A DNA stretch of 64,000 nt from Cordilura impudica (GCA_963682025.1 OY821520.1:136532738-136596737), one strand, 5' to 3'. Positions 20,202 through 31,003 are shown, counted from the stretch's first letter. Numbers and translations: made by a program. Notes: a model not told the origin generated them from the sequence alone.

Positions 20202-23200
20202 TCACGGGCGAATATCTTTCGCATGATAAGTTCCCAATATTTTACCTTCCATATCCTCTAATACATAGTAGTGGTTTCCGATTTTTTCTCTAATTTTAGA
20301 TTTTATAAACATTGGTGCAAATTTCGCATTAAATTTTTTTTCAGAACTACTTTGTGCAAAGTTTCTGCGGAATACGGATTGACCTATGGAATAGGATATA
20401 GGTCGCGTTCTAAGGTTATACTGATTTCTGTTATTTTCATAGGCTTGTGCAATATTCCTTTTCAAATTTTTACGTAATAATTGGAGTTCATCATCTCTGT
20501 GGAGGGTAATTGATGGTTCGTCAACCAGATTGAGGTTTTTTAGAAGGGCATAAGAGCTGCCATGTGTAATCATGTCAAAACCAAAAACGGCATGATATGG
20601 GGAACATTTTATGGCTTGATGAAAAGAATTTCTCAATGCACAACTAATTGAAGTGAGATTTTGATCCCATAAAGTCTGGTCACTTTTAAGATAAGATCGG
20701 ATACCAGCTATAATCGATCTATTTACTCTCTCTGCAGCATTAGCTTGAGGAGAATAGATGGCCGTGTAGATGTGTGTTATACCTAACGAGGTAAGAAAAG
20801 CGTTGAATTCATGCGCTTTAAATTGTGACCCATTGTCACTTACTAGGATCTCGGGCACACCATATATGTGGAAAATTTGTTTAAGTAGAAAATCTTGAAT
20901 TGTACTGGATGTAAATTTTTTTAGTGGGAAAAGCCAGTGGAATTTTGTCATATGGTCCAAAACAATAAGCAACCCTATATAACCCTGTTTACTGCGAGGA
21001 TATGGTCCCAAAATATCGATATATAATCGTTGAAAAGGTCTGTTTGTTACCGCAGGCCTACCCATTTCGGGCTTCATAATAAAATTCGGAGCCTTGGTGG
21101 TTTTGCAGATTTCGCAATTTTTAATATATTCCCTCACGTCCCGGACTAGACCTGGCCAATAGAAATTGCGACGAATAAGTTCTAACGTTTTAATTAGGCC
21201 TCCGTGCGTGGCAACTGGTGCATTGTGCGATCTTGAAATTACGTTTTTTCGTAAATTGCGTGGAATCCAGAGCTTCCAACACGCATTTTCCTGTAGTATG
21301 TCGCCTGAATAATAATTTGTTCTAATGTAGACATAATTGTCAATAATTTTCAGATCCGGATATTTGGAAATATTCCCATTAATTCTCGCTCTCAGACTTG
21401 AATAATCTTCATCATTAAAATGCGGTGAATTCAGGTCTATTTCGGGTTCAAGAACTTCTATTCCCGCCAAATCATCGCCAGGGATTCTAGATAAAGCATC
21501 TGGTACCACATTATCTTTTCCCTTCCTGTGACTAACCGAGAATTTATAGCCTTGAAGCTTGAATACCCATCGAGCCAAACGACCTGTCAAATCTGGCTGT
21601 TTCATTAGCCATACTAACGACGAATGGTCGGTTATAACTTCGAACTCCTGCATTTCAAGATAACACCGGAATTTTTTAATAGCCTCTAGCGCAGCCAAAC
21701 ATTCGCGTTCCGTGACACTATAGTTGCGTTGGGCAGTATTTAACTTTTTCGACATAAAGGCGATTGGTCGTTCGTCACCATTTTCGTCGAACTGCACCAA
21801 AACAGCACCAATGCCAAAGTCACTAGCATCGCAGTGTAGGTAAAATTTCTTGCTAAAGTCAGGGTTTGAAAGCACAGGAGCAGAAGTCAGTAGGATCTTT
21901 ATTCTCTCAAAAGATTTTTGAGCTTCGGTGGTCCAACAAAACTTCCGTTTAGTGGATAAAACTTCGGATATAGGAAAAACTATTGTGGAGAAATTGGCGA
22001 TGAATCGTCGGTACCATCCGGCTATTCCTAAAAAACCCCGAACCTGTTTAATATTCTTCGGCACCGGCCAATTCAAGATGGAATCAATTTTTTCTGGATC
22101 CATTTTTATACCACCGTTCCCTATTATATATCCCAGATAATTTACTTCAGTAACGCAAAACTTTGATTTCGATATGTTAAGGGTCAGATTCGCGTGTTTA
22201 AATTGTTCAGCGATCCGAACTAACATGGACAAATGGGATGAAAAATTTTCGGAAACTATAATTAGATCATCTAAATAGCCAAATACACATTGGCGTAGGT
22301 CCGGCGGTATCAGGGTATCCATAAGGCGGCACATGGTAGAAGGGGCATTACATAGTCCAAAGGGCATGACAACGAATTGATACAAAGGTCTACCCGGAAC
22401 CGTGAAAGCGGTGAACGCTTTCGCCTCGTCGGTTAAGCCTATTTGCCAATATGCATCTTTGAGATCCAATTTTGATATAATGTTGGCCTTTGGAAGTCGT
22501 GATAAGATTCCTTCGATATTTGGTAACGGGTAGGCATCCTTTTTTGTCACCTGATTGACTTTTCGTGCGTCAAGGCAAAGACGGACCTTGTTTGGTTTTA
22601 CGACTAAGCGCATGGGAGAGCTCCAAGCAGAATTTGAGGGTTCAATGACTCCCAAAGCCAACATTCGGTCGATTTCTTCAAACATCACTTTTTCCACTGC
22701 TGGAGAAACGGGGTAAAAACGCTGTTTGATTGGAGTGGCCTCACCTACGTCAATCATATGCTTGATCAAGCCCGTTCGTCCCAAACCCTGCTTTTCGAAG
22801 TTCGGAAATAAGTCCACAATAGCTGCAAGTTGTTGTCGTTGGCTATTAGTTAAGGGATAATCTATGCAGGATGGCGAAGGTACCACTTCTTCATTAATTT
22901 CAGACGCAACTTTAAACGGCGTACTAAAAGAGGACAACTCGGACAAAATACTTAACGAAGTTTCAAAGCCGGATGAAACAACAAAGTTTCCAAACACCTC
23001 CGGCGCTAAATTAAAGTTCTTCCAAAAATTTAACCCCAATATCAGACGCTGGGTAATTGTTGGTACAATCAGTATTTTCATTTTCCTAACTTGCTCTTTG
23101 AAAACTAAATCCACCTGCAAATACCCTAAAACTCGCTGGAAATTACCATCTGCTGTCTTTACATACGATTTCATCTGCATAAATTCTTTAAATTTAGAAA

Positions 23201-23711
23201 AATCATTGTTGGCTAAATCAGAGCCTATGCATGATACATTAGCACCTGTATCCAAAAGACCCAGTTCATTAAAATTTAAAAACTTTACCGCAGCATAGTA
23301 TCGCCGATCTGACGACTTATTTACAATAGAAGATATTACAAATTTTGCAGTGTGTTTCCGGTTTCTATAATATTGCCGCAAACGAATCGACGATCGTTTT
23401 GGTTTTCTACCCTTTGGGTTAACAGACAATGCAGAAACTTCAAAAATTGCCTTACGTTTTGCTAAGTAGTTTTCCATTTTTGTGTGATAAGGTAAAATTG
23501 GTTGTAATTTAACATTATTATAATAAAATTCTTTAGCAGACTCTATACGTTTCAATATGGTTATATTATCATCTAATTCTAAACAGTTATAAGGTTCTAC
23601 ATCTACGTTTTCAATTTTTTTTGAAGAAGTTATTATGGACGGTTCCGGCTGACATTCGGAGGGTTCCCGTTTTTTGAATGTATTAATTTTTTTGCAGAAC
23701 ATTTGACACAT
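20202..23711 (-). CDS. Pol polyprotein, unit 2
   Basis: It translates identically to the unit 1 pol over all 1,169 residues, with the protease DTGAN, RT YLDD, RNase H and integrase D-D-E residues intact. It is offset by exactly 8,766 bp. The lack of any difference means that the duplication is very recent, was gene-converted, or is an assembly repeat traversed twice. Confidence 0.95.
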   Translation of the reverse strand: MCQMFCKKINTFKKREPSECQPEPSIITSSKKIENVDVEPYNCLELDDNITILKRIESAKEFYYNNVKLQPILPYHTKMENYLAKRKAIFEVSALSVNPKGRKPKRSSIRLRQYYRNRKHTAKFVISSIVNKSSDRRYYAAVKFLNFNELGLLDTGANVSCIGSDLANNDFSKFKEFMQMKSYVKTADGNFQRVLGYLQVDLVFKEQVRKMKILIVPTITQRLILGLNFWKNFNLAPEVFGNFVVSSGFETSLSILSELSSFSTPFKVASEINEEVVPSPSCIDYPLTNSQRQQLAAIVDLFPNFEKQGLGRTGLIKHMIDVGEATPIKQRFYPVSPAVEKVMFEEIDRMLALGVIEPSNSAWSSPMRLVVKPNKVRLCLDARKVNQVTKKDAYPLPNIEGILSRLPKANIISKLDLKDAYWQIGLTDEAKAFTAFTVPGRPLYQFVVMPFGLCNAPSTMCRLMDTLIPPDLRQCVFGYLDDLIIVSENFSSHLSMLVRIAEQFKHANLTLNISKSKFCVTEVNYLGYIIGNGGIKMDPEKIDSILNWPVPKNIKQVRGFLGIAGWYRRFIANFSTIVFPISEVLSTKRKFCWTTEAQKSFERIKILLTSAPVLSNPDFSKKFYLHCDASDFGIGAVLVQFDENGDERPIAFMSKKLNTAQRNYSVTERECLAALEAIKKFRCYLEMQEFEVITDHSSLVWLMKQPDLTGRLARWVFKLQGYKFSVSHRKGKDNVVPDALSRIPGDDLAGIEVLEPEIDLNSPHFNDEDYSSLRARINGNISKYPDLKIIDNYVYIRTNYYSGDILQENACWKLWIPRNLRKNVISRSHNAPVATHGGLIKTLELIRRNFYWPGLVRDVREYIKNCEICKTTKAPNFIMKPEMGRPAVTNRPFQRLYIDILGPYPRSKQGYIGLLIVLDHMTKFHWLFPLKKFTSSTIQDFLLKQIFHIYGVPEILVSDNGSQFKAHEFNAFLTSLGITHIYTAIYSPQANAAERVNRSIIAGIRSYLKSDQTLWDQNLTSISCALRNSFHQAIKCSPYHAVFGFDMITHGSSYALLKNLNLVDEPSITLHRDDELQLLRKNLKRNIAQAYENNRNQYNLRTRPISYSIGQSVFRRNFAQSSSEKKFNAKFAPMFIKSKIREKIGNHYYVLEDMEGKILGTYHAKDIRP

Positions 23712-25246
23712 TGGGGCTTATAGGTATTTTTTTCGCCGCACCCATAGCAGAAAATTATTCGGGTCTCCAAACAATCTTCCCAATGATGGCCTACCTGATC
23801 GCAGTTCCAACACTTGTATGAAATAGAAGGTTGTTGAATGGCATCGACCGAAACATCCTGTATCGCAGTGAAATCGCTTTTTTCGCTATTCTTCGTATAT
23901 TCAACTTCTGCCACTTGACGACGAACCCCATAGTTTGGAGGAATTTTCGGGGATATATTTTTACGGAAATAATCGTCACCTAACAAATTTTCCCTCATTT
24001 GAACTAACTTTCTCAGGTGGGCAATGGAATAAATTGGAACAAACAGAAGTTCATGCCTGATTTCTGGACGCAAATTGCGGGTGATAATTTCGACTAAATC
24101 CGCTTCTGGAATGGGTGTGTCTAACCTATCTATCATAGTAGAAATAGAATCATAAAAAACTTCAAAAGATTCAGTCGGTTTCATTTTCCGATTTCTAATT
24201 TCCTCATGGACATCAAAACTTGATTTAAAGTCTTTGTAGCGATATTTAAGGGCCTCACAGAATTCTTTCCATGTAACTGCCTCAACTTGCTTATGGTATC
24301 CCCAGTACCAATCACGGGCTTTACCACTCAACAGGACATGCAAATTTCTACAAATTAACGTAAAATCATTATTAAAATTGTCACGGGTTAATGACCTTAC
24401 GCGATATAAAAATTCATCCACCGAAATTCCAGTAGCAGAACCATCAAACTTAATGTTCCAGTTCTGGATGATAGAAGTTATCTTGGTGGATCGTATAGCG
24501 AAACTTTCGTCAAACACGGACGCGTTTTCAAAATTTGGACGGGAAGAATTATTGGGGTCACTTCTCCCAGAACCAGGACGATTATTAACATCGCGATTAA
24601 TAGCATCACTTAGTGGTTGAACCGTTGGAGGATGTTGTGGTGGTTGGCGTTGAGAATTTGGGATTAAGTTTAAATTTCCTAACAACCTGCATATGGATCC
24701 TTCAATCATGTCGTTAATTTTTTCATAGTCAATAGTGGCTGGCATACTGTTCTTTTGGTTTGGTCGATTTTGGGGGGAGCGATTAAAATTGGTGGGGGGA
24801 CAGTTTCGAAGGGGAGTTGAAGCCGCTGCTTCCTCTGGTTCTGTTGCGAGCGGAAGATTTGCACCGAAATCTACCAACGGTGTATGCGCACCTTCCGGGA
24901 ATAAATTTTTGGTGTAGTTTCTAGTGTTATATTGTTTTGATAGGGCACCACGAGGTTTACCTCGAGCAGCCGTTTTTGATTTATCGACAACAGAATATGA
25001 GTTTTGAATAGTAATTTTTTTTAGTTCAGACAAAGTACAAATTCTTTTGCAAGACGGACACTCGGAAGAAATAGACATAGATGTTTCTATGCAACTGCGG
25101 TGAAATGCATGATTACATTCTGCAATGAGCAAGCACTCTTGTCCTTCCGACATTTTCTCCTTACAAATTAAACAGCTTGATTCTGGCTGTGAAATGATTA
25201 AGGCCGCCGCCTGGTTTCTCTCAGGGGAGCGTCCCATCATGATCAT
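23633..25246 (-). CDS. Gag with N-terminal RING-H2 finger, unit 2
   Basis: A 537-residue frame identical to unit 1 gag, with the same RING-H2 finger (residues 25-66), capsid region, intact knuckle at 479-492 and His-less second knuckle at 500-513. It overlaps pol by 79 bp in the -1 frame. Confidence 0.93.
   Translation of the reverse strand: MIMMGRSPERNQAAALIISQPESSCLICKEKMSEGQECLLIAECNHAFHRSCIETSMSISSECPSCKRICTLSELKKITIQNSYSVVDKSKTAARGKPRGALSKQYNTRNYTKNLFPEGAHTPLVDFGANLPLATEPEEAAASTPLRNCPPTNFNRSPQNRPNQKNSMPATIDYEKINDMIEGSICRLLGNLNLIPNSQRQPPQHPPTVQPLSDAINRDVNNRPGSGRSDPNNSSRPNFENASVFDESFAIRSTKITSIIQNWNIKFDGSATGISVDEFLYRVRSLTRDNFNNDFTLICRNLHVLLSGKARDWYWGYHKQVEAVTWKEFCEALKYRYKDFKSSFDVHEEIRNRKMKPTESFEVFYDSISTMIDRLDTPIPEADLVEIITRNLRPEIRHELLFVPIYSIAHLRKLVQMRENLLGDDYFRKNISPKIPPNYGVRRQVAEVEYTKNSEKSDFTAIQDVSVDAIQQPSISYKCWNCDQVGHHWEDCLETRIIFCYGCGEKNTYKPQCVKCSAKKLIHSKNGNPPNVSRNRP
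23669..23675 (-). promoter_or_regulatory. Putative -1 frameshift heptamer, unit 2
   Basis: The same A-AAA-AAC heptamer as at 14903-14909, 8,766 bp away. Confidence 0.6.
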
Positions 25247-25973
25247 AAAATTAAACTGTATGAATTGTTACTAAACAAAATTAAACAATATTTCAATTGG
25301 GATTATATGATAACTAAATTTGGCTTGCTAAGCCCAAAAAAGAGCAGTAGAGAGGGAGAAGAAAAAACAATTTTTGGATCTGAAATAGCCCAAATAGATA
25401 ATTAAAAGGGAGCAAAAATATAAATGTTAATGTTTGGGTTTCTTACGTTTTTTGATGTGCTAACAAATGGATAAACTTTATAAAGCTTTAAAATTCATGT
25501 GGTTGATGGTAGTGACAAATCTAATCTAAGACATTAGTGAAATAATTAGCAGCCCGATTTGGAATCTAACACAACGATATTCATTTGTATACGCTTGGAA
25601 CTGATTTTACTGGACAATAAATCGCAACTAGCAATTATATTGTAAATCCAAATGAAACCAGGATATCGATAGCCTGTTAAAAATTTCACACAAAATAACT
25701 AAAAATTTCACCAACATCCAATAAAATTCTAAGTATTACCCAACTCCGTGTCCACACCACCAAAAGAATATCAGGGGCTCCTGAGTCGACCTATTCGAAT
25801 GGAAGTAGCTCAAATAGCCGAAAAATCTACAGAAGATTGATGTTTATTGGTTGTATTTACTCAGAATTGAATAACATTTAAACTTTGATATGTTACTGAT
25901 ATTTACAAATTAAATTTAGAGCAGAGAAAATCCATTAACATTAACTTTGCAGCAATGTTTTTAGAGACTTTCG
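25247..25973 (-). other. 5' leader of unit 2
   Basis: Non-coding leader identical in layout to 16481-17207. Confidence 0.6.
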
Positions 25974-25991
25974 GCCCCACGTTGGGCGCCA
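25974..25991 (-). promoter_or_regulatory. Primer binding site, tRNA-Lys(CUU) type, unit 2
   Basis: GCCCCACGTTGGGCGCCA on the + strand, followed by five bases and the LTR edge at 25997. Confidence 0.85.
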
Positions 25992-25996
25992 ATTTA

Positions 25997-27236
25997 TGTA
26001 ATGAACAACTGAATATCTAGAGTTTTGGAAAAACTCTTAAATAGATATTGACTATCCGGCGAAAATGTCTGCTCTTAGAGAAGTGAAAAACTTAGGGGAG
26101 CCATTGAATACCACTAGCAGTCAGTCGGTTGGGGGGGTTGTTGTTTTCAGATCTCTCTTACCGAAATTAAAACGTATATACATAAATAATTATTATAGAC
26201 TCCCTACAGTTGATTTTTATCTAAAAGATTTTAATTACCCCTATTTAAATCAACCAAACAGTAACATATGTCTATAACCCCAAATAGCTTTTATTTCTAT
26301 CTCCAGAATGACGTTGGAGATAAGCGCTCGTAACCCTCCCTACCTATGATCTGTAGTCGCGCCAGTATTAATACTAAGATCCCTTATTTAAATGTTTATC
26401 ACATTAAGTTCACATCAAGTAAGAAACCACAGCAAGAAATTTAGAGTTCCATTGTTAGAGTTCAAAGTTTATTCATTTAAATTGCAAATAATACAATTTT
26501 TTTTTTTTTTTTTTAGTGTAGTCAAAAAAAGATTGTTTAAAAATTAAAATATATAATTTTGGATAATTCAATGAAAAAATTTTTATGAAGCGTGAGGTAG
26601 AATTATTTATAAAGTTACCATGGAAAGATAACCCACGCTAAATAAACGTAATTATTTTAGTAAATGCTTAATTTAACGCATCTTAACAACCGCATATTGA
26701 TTATAATGATTGATTATAATTCAAAAAAAAAAAAAATTGTATTATTTGCAATTTAAATGAATAAACTTTGAACTCTAACAATGGAACTCTAAATTTCTTG
26801 CTGTGGTTTCTTACTTGATGTGAACTTAATGTGATAAACATTTAAATAAGGGATCTTAGTATTAATACTGGCGCGACTACAGATCATAGGTAGGGAGGGT
26901 TACGAGCGCTTATCTCCAACGTCATTCTGGAGATAGAAATAAAAGCTATTTGGGGTTATAGACATATGTTACTGTTTGGTTGATTTAAATAGGGGTAATT
27001 AAAATCTTTTAGATAAAAATCAACTGTAGGGAGTCTATAATAATTATTTATGTATATACGTTTTAATTTCGGTAAGAGAGATCTGAAAACAACAACCCCC
27101 CCAACCGACTGACTGCTAGTGGTATTCAATGGCTCCCCTAAGTTTTTCACTTCTCTAAGAGCAGACATTTTCGCCGGATAGTCAATATCTATTTAAGAGT
27201 TTTTCCAAAACTCTAGATATTCAGTTGTTCATTACA
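25997..27236 (-). repeat. Right (5') LTR, truncated and with inverted outer end
   Basis: 25997-26736 matches the first ~740 bp of the complete LTR. 26737-27236 is the reverse complement of 25997-26496 (500-bp arm). The pieces meet in a run of 14 A at 26723-26736. As at the left end, the host junction shows the LTR end of a plus-oriented element although the interior is minus-oriented. Confidence 0.88.
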
Positions 27237-27240
27237 ATCT
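27237..27240 (+). repeat. Target-site duplication, right (ATCT)
   Basis: Right partner of 10307-10310. Confidence 0.9.
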
Positions 27241-27465
27241 ATCAAAAATAAAAATATTGCACTGATTCTTCTCAAAGCTTATTTGTATATATTTTTGCAA
27301 AATACAAGAGACTTTACCAAACACCGTCAGGATCAGCCCATTTTTGGGCCTAGTCCCCATATAGATATAGCATCCGATATGAACTTTTTCATATCTGCAG
27401 CCGAAAAAATTAATAAAAATCCCACTCAAATTTGGTTTATGCTTATTTTCTATATCCAGTTAGTT
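27241..27465 (+). repeat. Family G repeat, copy 4, right half
   Basis: Resumes with ATCAAAAATAAAAATATTGC at the point where 10310 broke off and runs to the TCTATATCCAGTTAGTT block. It then enters T-rich array without the palindrome end. Confidence 0.9.
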
Positions 27466-27580
27466 TTCTTATTTGTTTATTTTTCATATTTTATTTTTAA
27501 TTTTTTATTTTTCATTTTTCATTTTTAATTTTTAATTTTTCTCTATTTATTTTTAATTTTAGTTTTTCATTTTTCATTTT
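27466..27580. repeat. T-rich minisatellite, second segment
   Basis: The same TTTTTCATTTTT and TTTTTAATTTTT units as 8695-9795. Confidence 0.8.
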
Positions 27581-28009
27581 TATACCCTATACCACTATGT
27601 GGTTTGGGTATAATGACTTTGTGCTGCTGTTTGTAACAACCAAAAATATTTGACCTAGACCCATCTTTAATTATACCGATCGAATCAGAATCACTTTCTG
27701 AGTTGATTTAACAATGTCCGTCCGTCCGTCCGTCCGTCCGTCTGTGTGTCCATGTAAAGCTTGTAATCAAACTGCAGGTCGCAAATATGAATATGTTTTG
27801 ATGAAATTTGGTATATAAGCTTCTATCGGCCATGGGATGAACGCTATTGAAATTGGTGAGAATCGGTCCATGTTCAGACCTAGCCCCCATACAAATTACC
27901 CCTATGAAATCGACATAAATTGTTATGAGATCCAAATTGTCATATAGATCTTACTCAAATTGGGTTTATATGCGTTCATTACATCCATTAATGAGTAGTC
28001 CAAAAATGG
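27581..28009 (+). repeat. Family G repeat, copy 5, truncated
   Basis: Starts TATACCCTATACCACTATG after TTTTTCATTTT, has a GTCC tract at about 27717-27740, and ends in GTAGTCCAAAAATGG where the T-rich array resumes. Confidence 0.88.
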
Positions 28010-28182
28010 TTTTTATTTTTCATTTTTTGTTTTTCATTTTTTATTTTTCATTTTTAATTTTTCATTTTTTATTTTTCATTTTTCTTTTTTCATTTTTATT
28101 TTTCATTTCTTATTTTTCATTTTAAATTTTTTATTTTTCATTATTTATTTTTAAATTTTTTATTTTTCATTTTTAATTTTCA
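28010..28182. repeat. T-rich minisatellite, third segment
   Basis: TTTTTCATTTTTTATTTTTC-type units again, ending near 28182. Confidence 0.8.
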
Positions 28183-28635
28183 AACACGTTAATATCATAA
28201 TTTTTTTAACAATACAGTCACATTCTGTCTTACCACTCACATCTTACGGTCACATGTTACGCTTACATGTTACGCTGTTTTTGAAGTTTACCCCCCTGCG
28301 CGTATAGATGTTTACACATCAAAATGGATTGATCCTGACCATATTTTATAGGTTAACTTTTCTTTACTTATTTTAGTAATTCTATCATCATAACAAGATA
28401 ATAAGATATTACTAAATAAAATTATTGCAACAAATTTCAACGAAATATTTTAATATGTTCGAACCATTATTTGAATACAGTGTATACATGCATACCCAGG
28501 CAGATAGTCAGAGAGAACAGACTGACGGACGGCTATCGACTGATTCTAAGTCGTATAATAGAAGATGGTTATAAGTCAGTTATGTATTTTTGGTAGTTAC
28601 AGATATTAGCACAAAATCAATATCTATGATCGCTT
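28183..28635 (-). repeat. AT-rich DNA with decayed family G fragment
   Basis: About 28490-28630 is a strongly diverged reverse copy of family G (GACTGACGGACGG, then TTTTTGGTAGTTACAGATAT and AGCACAAAATCAAT). The 28183-28490 stretch shows only ATGTTACGCTTACATGTTAC-type short repeats and no gene. Confidence 0.55.
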
Positions 28636-28790
28636 TTATTTATTTTTATTTGTTTATTTATTTATTTGATGACCTAGCACAACAAGACAAAAATCTTATT
28701 AATTATAGTGCTAGTTAGTAATGAGAACATAAATCATATTTAACAATAACATAAAAAGAAAAGAATTTAAAAATGACGAAAATTGTCGTG
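28636..28790 (-). mobile_element. 3' end of a CR1-like retroposon
   Basis: Read in reverse, CTTGTTGTGCTAGGTCATC followed by AAATAAATAAATA resembles the 3' tail of the retroposon at 44090-47263 (CTTGTTACACAGGCTAAC, then AAATAAATAAATAAATG). It is a short 5'-truncated insertion. The 102-codon minus frame at 28711-29019 is spurious. Confidence 0.55.
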
Positions 28791-30021
28791 ATGATAAATT
28801 ACTTTTTGGATGTGTATAAAGTCCACATAAACGGATAAAGTTTGACAGTCTTATCACGAAGCTGGAGCTTTCATCAATTTCATAATCCGAAGTCGTTATA
28901 TCAGGTGATTTTAATAACAATCTTTTCGATGACTTAAATCTTACCACTATAAAGTCGATGTTTAACTTGTCAGCTGTCAACATAATGGGTCCTACACACT
29001 TCACGTAAACAAATAGCACTTTGCTTGATCTTTTCTTTACCAGTAATGAAAGTAAAGTCCTCCATTATGATCAGTTAGCAGCACCAGCATTCTCGAAGCA
29101 CGATCTACTCCTCTTATCATACGATTTTGCTATTGAAACCCAGCCCCAAACATTTACTTATCGCGATTTTAATAATATTGATATCTTTGGCTTTGTGATA
29201 TGATCTTTGCTCTACTCCATGGGATCAAATTTTCTATTTACAGAAGTGGAAACGTTACAGGATATCAGAATATCACGACGAATATAAGATGGCTAGGAAA
29301 GCGGTTGTTTCCAAAATAATGCATGATAAGTCTTCCTATTACTTTAACAAATTTAATACAGCTATTGGAAGTAAAAAACCTGGAAACAAATACGCGAAAT
29401 TGGAATAAATAAGACAATTAATCAATCAATGAATGTTGGCATTAATGCGCTAAATGAAGCTTTTGTAAATATTCCTCTACCAGCCGTAAATAACGAATTT
29501 TATGATGATTTTCCCTGTAATAATTTAAACATTCCCAAATTTAACTTTCAGTGTGTAACACTAACGGAGGTAGTTGAAAGTTTCAATGCTATTAAATCGA
29601 ATGTTGTGGGCCTTGATAATATACAACCCAGATTTATAAAAATGATTTTACCATGGATTGTCCGTTTCATAATGTACTTGTTTAACTCCATAATCACTAC
29701 TAGCATCTTTCCAATGGAGTCGAAATATGCCAAAATTATACCAATACCAAAAATTGGTAACGAATACCGCCCGATTATTTATTCTTTCATATCTCTCAAA
29801 AGTTTTCGAGCACCTTTTACACAAACAAATCTTTAAGTATTTAAACGACAACAACTTACTTAAAGAGCATCAATCTGGTTTTAGACCCCAACATAGCTGT
29901 ATAACAGCTTTATCTGATGTAGTCGAGGGGATAAGAAGTAACATGGATGATGGAAAAATATCTTTTTGGGTTTTATTGGACCACTCAAAGGCATTTGACA
30001 TGGTGCACCACTCAATTTTAT
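28791..30021 (+). pseudogene. CR1-like non-LTR retroposon relic (endonuclease and RT)
   Basis: Broken frames on the + strand encode the end of an APE-type endonuclease (SGDFNNN near 28905; LLDLFFTSNES and SKHDLLLLSYDF in 29021-29203). The front half of a reverse transcriptase follows (29429-29836 and 29727-30020), including GLDNIQPRFIKMILP, SGFRPQHSCITALSDVVEGI and LLDHSKAFDMVHH. The RT is cut off at 30021, before its catalytic box, by a different repeat. It is the same family as the element at 44.1 kb (compare SKHDLIFMVYDF). Several stops and frameshifts make it inactive. Confidence 0.85.
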
Positions 30022-30290
30022 GCCTCTGTCTGTCAGTCTGCCTACTATGCGGTAACCCCATTCCCCCTCATTCAACTGATCTGAAACTTGGCCCATAGTT
30101 TTGTTGTGACTATAGATTAATCTTGGGGTCATCACGCACAGTGACGGAGAGATTATTTTTAAAATAGTCACGCAATGTCACGCACAGTCACGTAGAGACA
30201 CCAAACTCATATGCATAAGGAAAGAAATAGTTTTAATAAAAACTTTTATCGGTTAGGTTGTTAAGATACAGAGTGGTATTTATGAGCTAT
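30022..30290 (+). repeat. GTCACGCACA-type repeat fragment
   Basis: CTGTCTGTCAGTCTGCC, then AACCCCATTCCCCCTCATTC and GTCACGCACAGTCACG match the inner part of the element at 34881-35545 and the tandem block at 56836-57285. It truncates the retroposon RT. Confidence 0.75.
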
Positions 30291-30307
30291 GTAGGGTGAC
30301 TAAACAC

Positions 30308-31003
30308 TAGGGCGGGTCGGTTTAAAAATCGCCCAAGTGACAAGGAAAGTCGCATTCTAGGGATCAAAATAAGAAACTTTGCCCGGGGAACCATACCTCT
30401 AAAACGAATTCTGATGTCCCGACTTTTGACCTGTCTGACTATCTGTCTCACTTTGACCCAATTACAGTGCCCCAATCAGGTCCAAATGTATGATCGACCC
30501 CCACTAACTTTAGAGGGCCGACCCACCCATGCCAGTGACACACTCCTGGAACCCCCTGGGGGTTCCCCATACAAACATTTCAAAAAATCACCATTTGTTG
30601 TTTAGAATTGGGCTGACTATATTTGATTTAATATTAAAATTAACACTCATACGTATATGTATCTTCTACTCTACTAATAAATAATAATCATACGCCTTGA
30701 CTATGTTATGTTAATCAAAAAGATCGATCGGATGGGGGTAAATAACTTTTAGATCACTCCGTGACTCTGCTTGACTACCCCAAAATGAATCTGTAGTCAC
30801 AACAAGATTATGGGCCAACTTTCAGATCAATTGCATGAGGGGGTTGCCCCATGGCAGACAGATACACAGATCAAAAGTCGGGACATCAGAATTCATTTTA
30901 GAGGTATGGTTCCTTGGGCAAAGTTCCTTATTTTGATCCCTAGAATATGATTTTCCTTGTCACTTGAGCGATTTTTTGCCTCCCTACAAATCGACCCGCC
31001 TTA
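30308..31003 (+). mobile_element. GGCGGG-TIR non-autonomous element, copy 1
   Basis: About 700 bp with inverted ends of roughly 130 bp. The left starts TAGGGCGGGTCGGTTTAAAA; the right, reversed, starts TAAGGCGGGTCGATTTG. Both continue through TTCTAGGGATCAAAAT and TCTGATGTCCCGACTTTTGA. The frames inside (30287-30475, 30414-30605) are antisense or palindromic artefacts. No transposase is present, so it depends on another element. Confidence 0.82.

Larger units (their letters stand above)
10311..27236 (-). mobile_element. Ty3/gypsy-class LTR retrotransposon complex, two tandem units
   Basis: A 16.9 kb insertion within family G copy 4, with ends TGTAATG and CATTACA and a 4-bp duplication ATCT. 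Inside, two gag-pol units on the minus strand repeat with a period of 8,766 bp, equal to one internal region (5,850 bp) plus one LTR (2,916 bp). They share a complete middle LTR. All four large frames translate identically between units and I saw no base difference in the stretches compared. The outer LTRs are incomplete, and each ends in an inverted piece of LTR, joined at homopolymer runs (10463-10476 and 26723-26736). The tRNA-Lys primer site and long LTR fit the Osvaldo/Ulysses-like lineage of fly elements, but this is inferred. No env-like frame is present. Confidence 0.93.

Noticed and set aside
10311..27236. Segmental duplication of host DNA as explanation of the 8.8 kb repeat
   Set aside because: The period equals internal region plus LTR and both limits coincide with LTR landmarks, so it is an element-internal tandem.
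28711..29019. 102-codon minus-strand frame
   Set aside because: Antisense to the retroposon endonuclease remnant, spanning two different repeats.
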